Shown in pieces: positions 5,789 to 5,970 of a stretch of DNA of 5,970 nt. The translations under genes and the position numbers were made by a program. Source of the stretch: Acholeplasmatales bacterium Tener_01 (GTDB lineage: Bacteria; Bacillota_I; Bacilli_A; ML615J-28; CAG-698); the NCBI GenBank assembly GCA_001604495.1, contig LVBR01000157.1:1-5970 (forward strand), given 5' to 3'. Under the pieces are notes generated by a model. That model was not told the origin of the DNA. It saw only the letters and a program-made list of their open reading frames with translations, and did no database searches. Numbering within the stretch: position 1 is the first letter of the stretch; each line of letters begins with the position of its first letter.

Positions 5789-5920
5789 GGTAACAAAGGC
5801 TTAGCTCAATTGCTGGTTCAGAGCGTGTTTGTACGTTCGGGTCTTTTAATTAAATTTGTAGCGGGTTTGACAGTGAAGTGTTTCAAAAACCGCAACTTGT
5901 GCCAAGCCTCGGACGTTACC
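5789..5920. repeat. 132-bp element with imperfect terminal inverted repeats
   Basis: GGTAACAAAGGCTTAG at the left end (5789-5804) is matched by the reverse complement of the right end (5902-5920), which reads GGTAACGTCCGAGGCTTGG: shared GGTAAC and AGGCTT with a 3-base length difference. Inside lie a palindrome TTTAATTAAA (5845-5854) close to the centre and a hairpin-like pair, GCGGGTTTGA (5861-5870) with TCAAAAACCGC (5883-5893). GCTC/GAGC (5804-5807, 5821-5824) around a 13-base loop recalls a tRNA D-arm. No ORF fits. It looks like a small non-autonomous or dispersed intergenic element; the first bases of the window may be the edge of another copy. Confidence 0.5.
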
Positions 5921-5944
5921 AAACATTAAAAAAGAGAATCCTGC

Positions 5945-5970
5945 ATGATTCAAACTTGGAAAGAAATAAT
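5945..5970 (+). CDS. Possible start of a gene cut by the window edge
   Basis: An ATG at 5945 opens the reading MIQTWKEI and runs off the end of the window after eight full codons. It begins 24 bases beyond the end of the inverted-repeat element, behind an A-rich stretch (AAAAAAGAG), which fits a Bacteroidota translation start. Too little is present to identify it. Confidence 0.3.

Noticed and set aside
5786..5920. Integron attC site
   Set aside because: The ends have AAC and GTT but GTTACC does not fit GTTRRRY and the left end does not fit RYYYAAC; no integrase is present.

Overview
The window looks like part of a chromosome from Bacteroidota. The coding DNA is very AT-rich, TGA is used as a stop, there is a good Bacteroidetes-type promoter (TTTG, 20 bp, TATATTTG) and little sign of Shine-Dalgarno sites. 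The HU protein, the SFGQ-type signal peptide and the gene families present also fit. I cannot name a genus.

Layout. Positions 1-376 are non-coding and hold short GC-richer motifs (GCCGACACAC, GCCAACGCAC, GCACATTGCC, GTCAAAGAGC). On the minus strand, 835-377 encodes a lone C39 (double-glycine) peptidase domain with no ABC transporter behind it. It reads from a TTG codon. The divergent region 836-945 holds the promoter for the plus-strand operon. That operon contains a 122-aa double-glycine leader precursor (946-1314), a stem-loop over its stop codon (1300-1328), a doubtful 28-codon ORF, a secreted DUF6624-like protein (1421-2386), an ATP-grasp peptide maturase of the GwsG type (2408-3391), an unrecognised 66-aa protein (3381-3581), a SPASM protein without the radical SAM cysteine motif, of the GwsS type (3571-4590), and a DUF6169-like protein (4590-5024). 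A convergent HU gene (5416-5138) follows. Positions 5521-5970 are again intergenic repeats: the same motif family as the left flank, then a 132-bp element with inverted ends, then possibly the first codons of another gene.

How the genes fit together. This is a ribosomally made, post-translationally modified peptide locus of the 'grasp-with-spasm' kind. The precursor would be made in excess because of the stem-loop behind it. The N-terminal winged-helix-like region of GwsS may hold the leader, and GwsG probably activates acidic side chains with ATP to form ester or amide crosslinks in the Ser/Thr/Lys/Asp/Glu-rich core. The C39 domain would cut after Gly-Gly. No transporter or HlyD-type adaptor is in the window, so export must come from elsewhere or be lost. 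The most unusual points are the pseudo-radical-SAM partner, the large six-cysteine core, the TTG-started transporter-less peptidase, and similar repeat mosaics on both sides of the whole block.
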